Notes: generated from the letters alone by a model not told the origin. DNA of 55,743 nucleotides from CAYLNK01 sp964384675 (GCA_964384675.1 CAYLNK010000006.1:1-55743); one strand, 5' to 3'; shown: positions 41,080 through 49,629, numbered from the stretch's first letter. Program-made: numbers and translations.

Positions 41080-43140
41080 GTGAGCGTCCTCCGCCCTCTC
41101 CCGCTCGCGGTCCTCGTCCGGCGCGTGATCACGGAGCGCCCGAACGGATCGGTCTTCGGGCTCCCGCTCCCGAGCGTCCACGCCGGCGAGCCGGGCCTGG
41201 ACCTCTCGGCCACGTTCCACGGGCACCGCGTCTCGACGCCCCTCGGCCCGGCGGCCGGGCCGCACACGCAGCTGGCCCCGAACATCGCGCTCTCGTACCT
41301 GGCCGGCGGCCGCGTCCTGGAGCTCAAGACCGTGCAGGTGAACGACCGTCTGGTGCTGGCCCGTCCCTGCATCGACGTCGGGACGATCGGCACGAACGTG
41401 GAGTGGTCACAGGAGCTCCTCGTCCACGAGTCGCTCCGCGAGTACGTGAAGGCCCGGCTCCTGATCGCGATCCTGGACGCCCTCGGCCTCGTCCCGGCCG
41501 GACAGCGGGACGTCGTCCTGGACGTGTCCCTCGGCTACGACCTCGAGGGGATCCGCTCCCGCAAGATGCGGGACTTCCTGTCGGGGCTCCTCGACGCGCG
41601 GCCGCTCCTTGACGCCGAACGCGACGCGCTCGTGCACGAGCTCCCGGCGCCGCTCCGCTGGCTCGCGTACGTACCCTGCCCCACGCGCCTCGCGGACTCG
41701 GTCACGCTGTCGACGTTCCACGGCTGCCCGCCCGGCGAGATCGCCGGGATGGCGCGGTACCTCCTCGCGGAGGCCGGCGTCCACACGATCGTGAAGCTCA
41801 ACCCGACGCTCGTCGGGTACGAGGCGGCCCGGGAGATCGTGAACGGACGGCTCGGATACGAGGACGTGCGGCTGAAGCCGGAGGCGTTTGCCCGCGACCT
41901 TCAGCTCCCCGAGGCGCTCGACCTGGCCCGCGACCTCGCCGGCGCTGCGGCGCGCCTCGGCCTCGGCTTCGGCCTGAAGCTGACCAACACGCTGGTCGTC
42001 GAGAACCACGCGGGGCACCTCCCGGGGAAGGAGATGTATCTCTCCGGCGAGCCGCTCCACGTCCTGGCGCTCGGCCTCGCGCTCACGGTGCGCGAGGCGC
42101 TCGGCGCCGCCTTCCCGATCTCGTTCTCCGCCGGGATCGGCGCCGGGAACGTCGCGACGGCGGTCGCCTGCGGGATGGTGCCGGTCTCCAGCTGCACCGA
42201 CCTCCTCCGGCCGGGCGGGTACGCGCGCCTGCAGCGCCAGGCGCACGCCCTCGCCGAGGCGATGCGCGCGGCCGGCGCCCGCACGATCCCCGAGCTGATC
42301 CGGGCGAAGGCCGGCCAGCCCGGCGGGGACCTCGCCGAGGCGTCCCTCGAGGTGCATCGCCGTGCCGCGGCGGACGCGCTCACGAGCGGTCGCTACGTGC
42401 GGGAGCGGACCTCCCGCCCGCCGCGCAAGGTGGGCTCCCACCTCCATCTCATGGATTGCCTCGGCTGCGACAAGTGCGTCCCCGTCTGCCCCAACGACGC
42501 CAACTTCGCGTACGAGACGCCGGCCCGTACCCTCGCCTACCGCGACCTCGTTGTCGCCGGCGGCCAGCTCGTGCCGGGGGTCGAGCGGGTCCTCTCGACC
42601 GGCGGTCCGAAGCACGCCTCGCACCAGATCGCCAACTTCGCGGACGCCTGCAACGACTGCGGCAACTGCGACGTCTTCTGCCCCGAGGAGGGCGGCCCGC
42701 ACATCGAGAAGCCCCGCCTGCACGGCACGCTCGCCGGCTGGCTCGCCGACGCGCCGAAGCCCGGGTTCCACGTCGCGCGCGAGGACGGCGCGCTCCACGC
42801 GCGCGGCCGGTGGGGCGGCCACACCGTGGAGCTGCGGATCGACGCCGACGGCTCCGCCCGGTTCTGGGATGGCGTCGCGGAGCTGCTCTTCCCCCCCGAC
42901 GACCCGCTGGCCCCCGCGGAGTCCCGCGTCCTCGCTCTCCCGCCTCCCGAGGGGCATGTCGTCCCGATCGGGCACTACCACTCCCTGCGCGCTCTGGTGG
43001 AGGGTCTGTTCGCCCCCGGCGCCGCGAGCTGGATCACGTCGCTCGATCCGTTGCGGGGGGCTCCGTCGCCGCCCCCCGCTCCCCTGGCGGGGTCGCCCCC
43101 TGATTCCCCCGGGTCTCACCTTCCGGAGCAAAGGAGCTGA
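41080..43140 (+). CDS. ygfK: Short YgfK homologue: dihydroorotate dehydrogenase-like domain plus ferredoxin domain
   Basis: A 686-residue protein from a GTG at 41080 with GAGGAGA upstream. Residues about 1-430 match the N-terminal TIM-barrel part of YgfK: GPAAGPHTQLAPNI, ELKTVQV, VSLGYDLEGI, LSTFHGCPP, VKLNPTLVGYE and GFGLKLTNTL. Then come CLGCDKCVPVCPNDANF and CNDCGNCDVFCPEEGGP, followed by the family's small C-terminal domain. E. coli YgfK is about 1,030 residues because a GltD-like FAD/NAD(P)H module lies between barrel and ferredoxin. That module is absent here, with direct joining near residues 430-460. A separate reductase must supply or remove electrons. YgfK is thought to reduce a purine-derived ring. 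The extreme C-terminus is Pro-rich and encoded by a hairpin region. Confidence 0.85.
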   Translation: MSVLRPLPLAVLVRRVITERPNGSVFGLPLPSVHAGEPGLDLSATFHGHRVSTPLGPAAGPHTQLAPNIALSYLAGGRVLELKTVQVNDRLVLARPCIDVGTIGTNVEWSQELLVHESLREYVKARLLIAILDALGLVPAGQRDVVLDVSLGYDLEGIRSRKMRDFLSGLLDARPLLDAERDALVHELPAPLRWLAYVPCPTRLADSVTLSTFHGCPPGEIAGMARYLLAEAGVHTIVKLNPTLVGYEAAREIVNGRLGYEDVRLKPEAFARDLQLPEALDLARDLAGAAARLGLGFGLKLTNTLVVENHAGHLPGKEMYLSGEPLHVLALGLALTVREALGAAFPISFSAGIGAGNVATAVACGMVPVSSCTDLLRPGGYARLQRQAHALAEAMRAAGARTIPELIRAKAGQPGGDLAEASLEVHRRAAADALTSGRYVRERTSRPPRKVGSHLHLMDCLGCDKCVPVCPNDANFAYETPARTLAYRDLVVAGGQLVPGVERVLSTGGPKHASHQIANFADACNDCGNCDVFCPEEGGPHIEKPRLHGTLAGWLADAPKPGFHVAREDGALHARGRWGGHTVELRIDADGSARFWDGVAELLFPPDDPLAPAESRVLALPPPEGHVVPIGHYHSLRALVEGLFAPGAASWITSLDPLRGAPSPPPAPLAGSPPDSPGSHLPEQRS
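43053..43079 (+). repeat. GC-rich hairpin at the 3' end of ygfK
   Basis: GCGGGGGG (43053-43060) pairs with CCCCCCGC (43072-43079) around an 11-base loop. Further G/C runs follow to about 43110. It lies within the last codons of ygfK, before the AAGGAG of ygeW, and could affect stability or relative expression along the operon message. Confidence 0.5.
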
Positions 43141-43144
43141 ACCG

Positions 43145-44284
43145 ATGTCCCCGACCACACTCGCTCCCCCCGCGATCAACCCCGCCCTCCTCGCGTCGCT
43201 CCACGGGCGGAGCCTCCTGCTGACCGACGACCTCACGACGCCGGAGATCGAGACCCTGGTCGCGGTCGCCGCACGCCTCCGGGCGCTCGACCGCTCCGGC
43301 CGGAAGACACCGCTCCTTTCGCACGAGCTCGCCTACGCGCTCTTCTTCGACAACTCCACGCGCACCAAGTCCGCCTGGGCCGGCGCCGCCGCGCGCCTCG
43401 GGATGCAGCCGGTGATCGTGGACGGCTCCTCCACCCAGGTGTCGCACGGGGAAACCGCGGTGGAGACCGGCGCCATGCTCGGGATGAACGCCCACGCGCT
43501 CGGCGTGCGGCACGACCTGATCCTGGGCGAGGGGAACGCCTTCATGCGCGACGTGATGAAGGGGATCGACGACTACCTGGCGGCGACGAAGGACCGGCGG
43601 AAGGTGCCGATCGTCAACCTCCAGTGCGACGTCGACCACCCGACCCAGACGCTGGCCGACCTCTGCTGGCTGAAGGAGCGGTGGCCGGACGGCCTGGCCG
43701 GCAAGCGGATCGCCGTCTCGTGGGCGTACTCCCCCAGCTACGCCAAGCCGCTCTCCGTGCCGCAGGGGCTGATCATGCTGCTCACCCGATTCGGGGCCGA
43801 GGTGACGCTCGCGCACCCGCCGGGCTACGGCCTCATGGAGCCGTGCCTCGCCTCCGCCCGGCGGCACGCGGCGGAATCGGGAGGGACGTTCCGCGTCGTC
43901 GACTCCATGGACGAGGCGTTCGAGGGTGCCGACGCGGTCTACCCGAAGAGCTGGGGGCCGTGGGACCTGATGTGGAGCCGCGTGGACGCCAACCGCGCCC
44001 GAGACACGAAGCGGATGGCCGAGATCGAGCGGGAGGCGCTCGCGAAGAACGCCGGACATCGCGACTGGATCTGCGACGAGCGCCGGATGGAGAAGACGCG
44101 CGGCGGCGACGCCCTCTACATGCACTGCCTGCCGGCGGACATCGGCGCGGAGGTCTCGCCCCGCGTCATGGAGCGCCATACCTTGAACGTCGCCCGCGAG
44201 GCGAGCTGGAAGATGTACGTCGTGATGGCGGCCCTCGCCGTGGCCAAGGTGCCCGACCTCGCCGCCCGCCTCGCGGCGCACTGA
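43145..44284 (+). CDS. ygeW: YgeW-type carbamoyltransferase
   Basis: A 379-residue member of the aspartate/ornithine carbamoyltransferase superfamily. The carbamoyl phosphate loop is FFDNSTRTKSAW, with LQCDVDHPTQTLADL and the C-terminal HCLPADIG motif. Insertions match the YgeW subgroup. The start is an ATG at 43145 with AAGGAG nine bases upstream, although the frame is open earlier. In the purine cluster YgeW is proposed to run in the degradative sense, phosphorolysing a carbamoylated 2,3-diaminopropionate-type compound to carbamoyl phosphate; this comes from work on E. coli and gut anaerobes. The ygeY gene starts 10 bases after its stop. Confidence 0.88.
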   Translation: MSPTTLAPPAINPALLASLHGRSLLLTDDLTTPEIETLVAVAARLRALDRSGRKTPLLSHELAYALFFDNSTRTKSAWAGAAARLGMQPVIVDGSSTQVSHGETAVETGAMLGMNAHALGVRHDLILGEGNAFMRDVMKGIDDYLAATKDRRKVPIVNLQCDVDHPTQTLADLCWLKERWPDGLAGKRIAVSWAYSPSYAKPLSVPQGLIMLLTRFGAEVTLAHPPGYGLMEPCLASARRHAAESGGTFRVVDSMDEAFEGADAVYPKSWGPWDLMWSRVDANRARDTKRMAEIEREALAKNAGHRDWICDERRMEKTRGGDALYMHCLPADIGAEVSPRVMERHTLNVAREASWKMYVVMAALAVAKVPDLAARLAAH

Positions 44285-44294
44285 GGAGGACGCG

Positions 44295-45851
44295 ATGAGC
44301 GCCACCCGCACGAGGACGACCCTCGACACCGCGATCGCCGAGGCCGCGGCCCGCTACCGGCCCCTCGCCGCGAGGATCCTCGCCGAGGCGATCCGGATCC
44401 CGGCCGACTACGTGGACCGGCCCGCCGACGCGGGAGGCGACGCGAGCTGTGGCCTCTCGAACCACGAGCGGCCGCGCCTCGAGTACCTCCGCCGGACGAT
44501 CGTGGAGATGGGGGCCGTGCGGAAGGCCGAGGACGTCGGGTTCGACGCCTACGGCAACCTCGTCTGGACCGTGGACGACCCGACCGACGGCGTTCCGGCG
44601 AGCCGGAAGCGCGTCATCTACCTGGACGGGCACAGCGACACCGTGAAGGCGCTCCGCCCCGCCTGGCGAGAGAAGACGGGCGGCGTCGACCCGTACGACG
44701 GGCTCGTCTCGAAGGAACGGCTCGACCGCGCCTACCTCAAGTCCGAGCTCGGCTACCTCCCGCCCGAGGACGAGTGGGAGCACCTCCTCTTCGGCCGCGG
44801 CTCGGCGGACCAGCTCGCCGGCGTCGTCTCGCAGATCGTCGCCACGAAGATCCTCCTCGAGCTCGCGCCGGAGGGAGCCCTGCGCGGCGCGATCGTCCGC
44901 TCCTACGCGACCGTGGCCGAGGAGGACAACGACGGCGGCGGGCCGCTCTTCCTGGTGCGCGAGGTATTCCCCGGGGCCGCGCCCGAGCTGATCCCGGACG
45001 CGGTGATCCTGACCGAAGGGACAGGTGACTCGGCCAAGGGGGCCCTCGGGATCTATCGCGGGCAGCGCGGGCGGATGCAGATCGAGGTGACCGTCACCGG
45101 CCGCTCCTGCCACGGCTCGATGCCGTGGGAGGGGAAGAACCCGTTCGAGTTCGGCGGGGCGATCGTGGTGGAGGCGGCGCGGCGCTACGAGGCGCGCGAC
45201 GGCTTCCTCGACCACCCGTTCCTCGGACACGGCACGCGCACCGCATCCTGGGCGCGCCTCGACACGCCGAGCGACTGCGCGGTGCCGGAGCGGCTCGTCT
45301 TCCGCTTCGACCGCCGGCTCACCGTGGGCGAGACGCCCGAGGGGGCGGTCGCCGACGTCGAGCGGCTCGACGCCGTGGCGGCCGCGCGTGCGGCCGGCCT
45401 CGACGTGACCGTCACGGTCCCGACCTACGACGAGCCGACCTGGTGCGGCTACAGGCTCGGCAACCCGCAGATCTACCGGGGCTGGCTCACGCCCGCCGAG
45501 CACCCGGTCATCGAAGCGGCGGTCGCGGCGTACCGCGGCGTCGTCACGCCGCACGTGGAGAAGGACGGCACCCGCGGCGCGCTCCGGAGGGAGCCGCGCG
45601 TCGACCGCTGGATCTTCTCCACGGACGGGGTCGGCTTCCCGATCCCGGTGGGCGACGCGTCGATCGCGGTCCCGGCGCGCAAGGGCTGGGTCGTCTCGGG
45701 GGACGTGAAGCACCCCGCGATCTTCGGGATCGGCGCCGGCGTGGAGCAGAACACCCACAAGATCGGCGAGTGCGTCGACCTGCGCGAGCTGGTCCACGCG
45801 ATCGCCGTGATCGCCCGGTTTCCGAGCGCGCTCGTGGAAAGGTGGGGGTAG
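44295..45851 (+). CDS. ygeY: YgeY-type M20 metal-dependent hydrolase, extended
   Basis: A 518-residue M20 enzyme. Metal motifs are visible in order: IYLDGHSDTVKAL, FGRGSADQLAGVVSQ, TVAEEDNDGGG, and late residues near KHPAIFGIGAGVEQNTHK, the YgeY-type C-terminus. E. coli YgeY is about 400 residues. The extra length here falls mainly at about 115-165 (YDGLVSKERLDRAYLKSELG) and in the second half. YgeY is a fixed partner of SsnA/YgfK/YgeW and cleaves an amide bond of a ring-opened purine product. GAGGA lies upstream of the ATG. Confidence 0.87.
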   Translation: MSATRTRTTLDTAIAEAAARYRPLAARILAEAIRIPADYVDRPADAGGDASCGLSNHERPRLEYLRRTIVEMGAVRKAEDVGFDAYGNLVWTVDDPTDGVPASRKRVIYLDGHSDTVKALRPAWREKTGGVDPYDGLVSKERLDRAYLKSELGYLPPEDEWEHLLFGRGSADQLAGVVSQIVATKILLELAPEGALRGAIVRSYATVAEEDNDGGGPLFLVREVFPGAAPELIPDAVILTEGTGDSAKGALGIYRGQRGRMQIEVTVTGRSCHGSMPWEGKNPFEFGGAIVVEAARRYEARDGFLDHPFLGHGTRTASWARLDTPSDCAVPERLVFRFDRRLTVGETPEGAVADVERLDAVAAARAAGLDVTVTVPTYDEPTWCGYRLGNPQIYRGWLTPAEHPVIEAAVAAYRGVVTPHVEKDGTRGALRREPRVDRWIFSTDGVGFPIPVGDASIAVPARKGWVVSGDVKHPAIFGIGAGVEQNTHKIGECVDLRELVHAIAVIARFPSALVERWG

Positions 45852-45867
45852 AGCACCGGCACGATCG

Positions 45868-45882
45868 GGCGGAGAATCCGCC
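45868..45882 (+). repeat. Small stem-loop between ygeY and the M1 peptidase gene
   Basis: GGCGGA and TCCGCC form a perfect 6-bp stem with a 3-base loop in the 55-base gap, with no U-run. It may mark a partial operon boundary or an RNA processing site. Confidence 0.35.
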
Positions 45883-45906
45883 GACCGTAGACCGAAGGAG
45901 CCGCTC

Positions 45907-47691
45907 ATGCCCCGTCCCGACCCGCATTCGTACGCCGACGCCGACCAGCCGCGCACCCGCCACGTGAGGCTCGCGCTGCGCGTCGACTTCGCCCGTCAGG
46001 TCCTCTCCGGAACGGCGACGCTGGTGCTCGCCGCCCCGTCTCGCGGGCCGATGGACCTCGACACCCGCGACCTCGCGATCTCCTCGATCGAGGCCGGCGG
46101 CCGGCCCGTGCCGTTCACGCTCGCCGCCGCGGACCCGATCCTCGGCTCCCGGCTCACGCTCGACCTCCCCGCCGGGACGACCGAGATCGTCGTGGGGTAC
46201 GAGACCTCGCCCGAGTCGCCGGCCCTCCAGTGGCTCTCCCCCGTCCAGACAGACGGGAAACGCCACCCGTTCCTCTTCAGCCAGTGCCAGGCGATCCACG
46301 CCCGCGCCGTCGCGCCGCTCCAGGACACGCCCGGGATCCGGATCACCTACGAGGCGGAGCTCACCGTGCCCGGGCCGCTCGCCGCGGTGATGTCGGCGGG
46401 ACGCGGCGACGTACGCCCGAACGCGGACGGCACGCGCACGTTCACGTTCGCGATGCCGCAGGCGATCCCCCCGTACCTGATCGCGCTGGCCGTCGGGGAC
46501 CTCGACGGACGCGACCTCTCCCCCCGCTCCCGCGTCTTCGCCGAGCCGGGCGTCGTGGAGGCGGCCGCGTACGAGTTCGCCGGGATCGAGTCGATGATCG
46601 CAGGCGCCGAGGCGCTCTTCGGGCCGTACGAGTGGGATCGCTTCGACCTCCTCGTCCTCCCGCCCTCCTTCCCGTACGGCGGGATGGAGAACCCGCGGAT
46701 GACGTTCCTGACGCCGACGCTCCTGTCGGGCGACCGGTCGCTCGTCTCGGTGGTGGCGCACGAGCTGGCCCATTCATGGACCGGGAACCTCGTCACCAAC
46801 GCGAACGCCGAGCACTTCTGGCTGAACGAGGGCTTCACGGTCTGGGCCGAGCGGCGGATCGTGGAGGCGCTCTACGGCCCGGAGGAGGCCGCGCTGGCGT
46901 GGGCGATCGGACAGAAGGGGCTGGACGGCGCGCTGGCGCGCTTCGGCGTGGACTCGCCCGTCACCCGCCTCCGGACCAGCCTCCAGGGTGTCGACCCGGA
47001 CGACGTCTACTCGCTCGTCCCGTACGAGAAGGGCTCTCGCTTCCTCACGCTCCTCGAGCGGACGGTCGGCCGCCAGCGATGGGACCGTTTCGTGGGCGCG
47101 TACATGTCCCGCTTCCGCTTCACGTCGATCACCTCGGAGGAGTTCCTGGCCTTCGTGGAGGCCGAGCTGCCGGGCGTGTCGGCGACGGTCGGGGCCCAGG
47201 AATGGGTCTACGAGCCCGGCCTCCCGGCCAACGCGCCGGTCTTCCGGTCCGAGGCGCTCGAACGGCTCGCCGCGCTCGCCGGGGGATTCTCCGCCTCTGC
47301 GCGGCCCGACGCCGCGGCCCTCGCCTCCTGGTCCCCGCTCCAGAAGCTCGCCTACCTGCAGCGTCTCCCGCGCGAGCTCGACGCCGCGTCGTGCGAATGG
47401 CTCGACGCGAGCCTCGGGCTCACCGGAAGCGGCAACCACGAGGTCCTCGTGGAGTGGCTGACGATCGCCGGTGGCTCGGACCACGAGCCCGTGTTCGCGC
47501 GAATCCGCGAGGTGCTGACCCGCGTGGGGCGGATGAAGTACGTCAGGCCGCTCTACGCCGCGCTCGGCCGGCACGCCCGGACGCGAGCGCTCGCCCGCGA
47601 GATCTTCGCGGCCGCGAGCGACGGCTACCACCACCTCTCGCGGCGGACGGCGCAGTCGGAGATGGCGAAGTACGCGGACGGCGCGGCCTGA
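45907..47691 (+). CDS. M1 zinc aminopeptidase, LTA4-hydrolase-like
   Basis: A 594-residue soluble peptidase. The substrate-binding motif PYGGMENPRM precedes HELAHSWTGNLVTN. H285, E286 and H289, with E308 in WLNEGFTVW, complete the HExxH-18-E zinc site. A helical C-terminal domain resembling leukotriene A4 hydrolase/aminopeptidase B follows. It removes N-terminal residues from peptides. GAAGGAG lies upstream of the ATG. It follows ygeY by 55 bases in the same direction, so it may be the distal gene of the purine operon or separately transcribed. A direct link with purine breakdown is not evident. Confidence 0.9.
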   Translation: MPRPDPHSYADADQPRTRHVRLALRVDFARQVLSGTATLVLAAPSRGPMDLDTRDLAISSIEAGGRPVPFTLAAADPILGSRLTLDLPAGTTEIVVGYETSPESPALQWLSPVQTDGKRHPFLFSQCQAIHARAVAPLQDTPGIRITYEAELTVPGPLAAVMSAGRGDVRPNADGTRTFTFAMPQAIPPYLIALAVGDLDGRDLSPRSRVFAEPGVVEAAAYEFAGIESMIAGAEALFGPYEWDRFDLLVLPPSFPYGGMENPRMTFLTPTLLSGDRSLVSVVAHELAHSWTGNLVTNANAEHFWLNEGFTVWAERRIVEALYGPEEAALAWAIGQKGLDGALARFGVDSPVTRLRTSLQGVDPDDVYSLVPYEKGSRFLTLLERTVGRQRWDRFVGAYMSRFRFTSITSEEFLAFVEAELPGVSATVGAQEWVYEPGLPANAPVFRSEALERLAALAGGFSASARPDAAALASWSPLQKLAYLQRLPRELDAASCEWLDASLGLTGSGNHEVLVEWLTIAGGSDHEPVFARIREVLTRVGRMKYVRPLYAALGRHARTRALAREIFAAASDGYHHLSRRTAQSEMAKYADGAA

Positions 47692-47727
47692 AGCCCGGGT
47701 CCGGCTATCCTCCCCCGAGATCGAGCC

Positions 47728-48069
47728 ATGTTCACGAAGGACCGTCTCCCCAGCCCACCCGCCTCCCGTGGCGGCGACGACCGGCGCCGGAGCGTCCGCG
47801 TCCCGCGGGTGGTGCCGCTCGTGCTGGAGCGGGACGGAAGCCGGCTGGCCGTCCGGACCGTCGTCATCAGCGCGCACGGGGCCATGGTCACGAGCCCGGA
47901 GCCGTTCACCCAGGGTCTGACCCTGTCCGTGCTCAACGAGGCGACGAAGTCGCGCCTCAAGGCGTGGATCGTCTGGAGCCGGCCCGGAGATACCGCGAGC
48001 ACCTATTCCGTGGCCATCGAGTTCCTGGAGAGCGCCGGCCGGTTCTGGGGCGCCGACTACGCCTCCTGA
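47728..48069 (+). CDS. PilZ-domain protein, putative c-di-GMP receptor
   Basis: A 113-residue single-domain protein. The N-terminal DDRRRSVRVPRVVPL supplies the RxxxR-type motif and VISAHGAMV the second, D/NxSxxG-like motif; the first residue of that second motif is replaced, so binding may be weakened. PilZ proteins bind c-di-GMP and adjust motility, pili or polysaccharide synthesis through partners. It is convergent with a glycosyltransferase gene, with 7 bases between stops. The PilB MshEN-like domain elsewhere in the window offers a second possible c-di-GMP receiver. Confidence 0.75.
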   Translation: MFTKDRLPSPPASRGGDDRRRSVRVPRVVPLVLERDGSRLAVRTVVISAHGAMVTSPEPFTQGLTLSVLNEATKSRLKAWIVWSRPGDTASTYSVAIEFLESAGRFWGADYAS

Positions 48070-48076
48070 AGGGACG

Positions 48077-48982
48077 CTAGCGGTCCGTCGTCGCCGAGCG
48101 CACGAGCTCGGCGAGAAACCCGGCGGCATTCGAGAGCTGCCACGCCGCGGCCATCGCGACCCGCGGCCCGATCCGCCGGAGGGGAGGGGCGAAGCAGCGA
48201 GAGAAGACCGCCGCGTAAAAGCCCAGGATCCCCGCGTGCAGCCCGCCGGAGCCACGTTTCCTCCGGAGCCTGTGGAACCGGTACGCACCACGTCCGTAGC
48301 GAAAGTGCCGGAGGACGAAGAGGCGAAACGTGAGCTCGCTGGCGTGGGCGACCACGGCGGCGGGCACGGGCACGAGTGAACCGCCGCGCTGGAGCCAACG
48401 ATCGCAAAGCTCGCGGTCCTCGGCCGTGCCGAACGCCGGATCGAACCCACCGGCGGCCCGGAACTCACCGGCGTTGACGGCCAGGTTCGTGGAACGGAAG
48501 AAGTAGTCTCCGCCCGGCTCCGGCCGGTAGTGGCCGAGGAGCACCGCCAGGATCATCTCGGCGACCTCGGCATTCACGTTCTCCGGATGCGGATTCGTGA
48601 TCGTGCCTCCCAGCAGGGCCCCGACCGGGTGGCGCTCGAACGCCGCCTCCAGCGCCGCGAGCCAGCCGGGCTCCGCCAGACAGTCGTCGTCGAGGAAAGC
48701 GAGGTACCGGCCTGTCGCATGCGCCGCTCCGCAGTTGCGGGCGGCGGCGGGTCCCGCCTGCTCCTGCCGGATCAGCTCGAGCCGCGCCCCCTCTAGGACC
48801 ACCGGATCCACTTCCAACGGAGCGCGACTGCCGTCGTCGACGACGACCACCTCGAAGGCGTCGCGCGGGTAGTGCTGCGCGCCCAGGGTCTCCAGACAGC
48901 TGCGGAGCGCGAGCGGGCGATCGTGGGTGGGTATGACGACGGTGAAGACAGGGACCCGCCCCGGCGACGATTCGGATGCCAC
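48077..48982 (-). CDS. Glycosyltransferase family 2
   Basis: A 301-residue protein with the GT-A family 2 fold: FTVVIPTHDRPLALRSCLET, FEVVVVDDGSRAP, AGPAAARNCGAAHATGRYLA and the nucleotide-sugar/metal motif FLDDDCLAEPGW. The acceptor-side block is NAGEFRAAGGFD and the base region FGTAEDRELCDRW. A C-terminal Arg-rich and partly hydrophobic region suggests membrane association. Such enzymes build polysaccharide or glycolipid from nucleotide sugars in the cytoplasm. It stands alone between a PilZ gene and a small membrane peptide. Donor and acceptor cannot be assigned. Confidence 0.87.
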   Translation of the reverse strand: MASESSPGRVPVFTVVIPTHDRPLALRSCLETLGAQHYPRDAFEVVVVDDGSRAPLEVDPVVLEGARLELIRQEQAGPAAARNCGAAHATGRYLAFLDDDCLAEPGWLAALEAAFERHPVGALLGGTITNPHPENVNAEVAEMILAVLLGHYRPEPGGDYFFRSTNLAVNAGEFRAAGGFDPAFGTAEDRELCDRWLQRGGSLVPVPAAVVAHASELTFRLFVLRHFRYGRGAYRFHRLRRKRGSGGLHAGILGFYAAVFSRCFAPPLRRIGPRVAMAAAWQLSNAAGFLAELVRSATTDR

Positions 48983-49040
48983 GTGCTCGGCCCGCCTTCT
49001 GAGGCGATCTTACCCGGACGGCACGGTGGGCCCGCGGCCG

Positions 49041-49133
49041 TCAGCCGCTCGTCGGCCAGGCGAGCAGGAGCAGGAAGAGCAGGACGGCAGCGAGGATCAG
49101 CACGAACGGTCTGGGATGGATGCGGTGCGGCAT
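49041..49133 (-). CDS. 30-residue single-helix membrane peptide
   Basis: A very short frame. The ATG at 49133 is preceded by GGGAGGT four bases upstream, one of the best ribosome binding sites in the window. The peptide has a basic/His start (PHRIHPRP) followed by one strong membrane helix (FVLILAAVLLFLLLLAW) and a three-residue tail ending in Gly. The size and layout resemble bacterial small membrane proteins that tune transporters or sensors. It sits alone between a GT2 gene and a divergent small gene. Function unknown. Confidence 0.6.
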   Translation of the reverse strand: MPHRIHPRPFVLILAAVLLFLLLLAWPTSG

Positions 49134-49184
49134 CGCCACCTCCCGGCGCGGCCCTTCCCACATCACTGGGGCCGGCTCGCCCCC

Positions 49185-49200
49185 GGTGCCATGATGCACC
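49185..49200. promoter_or_regulatory. Palindrome GGTGC-N6-GCACC in a divergent intergenic region
   Basis: Five-base perfect arms with a nearly symmetric centre (CATGAT). It sits between the divergent 30-residue peptide gene and the gene starting at 49258, where a shared operator would lie. No -35/-10 pair is convincing beside it. Confidence 0.3.
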
Positions 49201-49257
49201 TTGCCCACCCGCCCCGACGACCCGGGATCGGGGTTATCCTGGGTCGAAGGAGCAGCC

Positions 49258-49578
49258 GTGGGCAGCAAGAAGCTCAACGACTCCTGGAAAGACCTCCGCC
49301 TCACGATGCGACACGCCGCCCTCGACCACGTCGAGCGCCACGTCCCGCGTGTGAATGCCCTGCCGCCCGAGCCGGTCGACCCGGAGCGGGTGGTGACCCT
49401 GGTCAAGCAGATCGTCGAGGACCTGGCCGAGCACTCCGCGGAGGGCGAGGAAAGCCCGGTCCTGCGGCTCGTGAAGAAGGTGTTCCGGCCGAACGCGAGC
49501 GAGAAGTCCCGCAAGCGCCTGGTCAAGTCGTTCGACCACTACCTCGCGACCTGGGGAGCCGAGAACAAGACGGGGTAG
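49258..49578 (+). CDS. Small helical protein of unknown function
   Basis: A 106-residue soluble protein. The frame extends to a TTG at 49201, but GAAGGAG lies five bases before the GTG at 49258, which I take as the start. The sequence is highly charged and helical: NDSWKDLRLTMRHAALDHV, VVTLVKQIVEDLAEH and SRKRLVKSFDHYLATW. There are no Cys clusters, membrane segments or catalytic motifs. I do not recognise a family. The divergent 30-residue peptide gene shares its upstream region. Confidence 0.6.
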   Translation: MGSKKLNDSWKDLRLTMRHAALDHVERHVPRVNALPPEPVDPERVVTLVKQIVEDLAEHSAEGEESPVLRLVKKVFRPNASEKSRKRLVKSFDHYLATWGAENKTG

Positions 49579-49629
49579 CCCCGAACGGCGGAACCCACCC
49601 CCATCGGTGTAAAGAAGCGGTGTAGGGCC

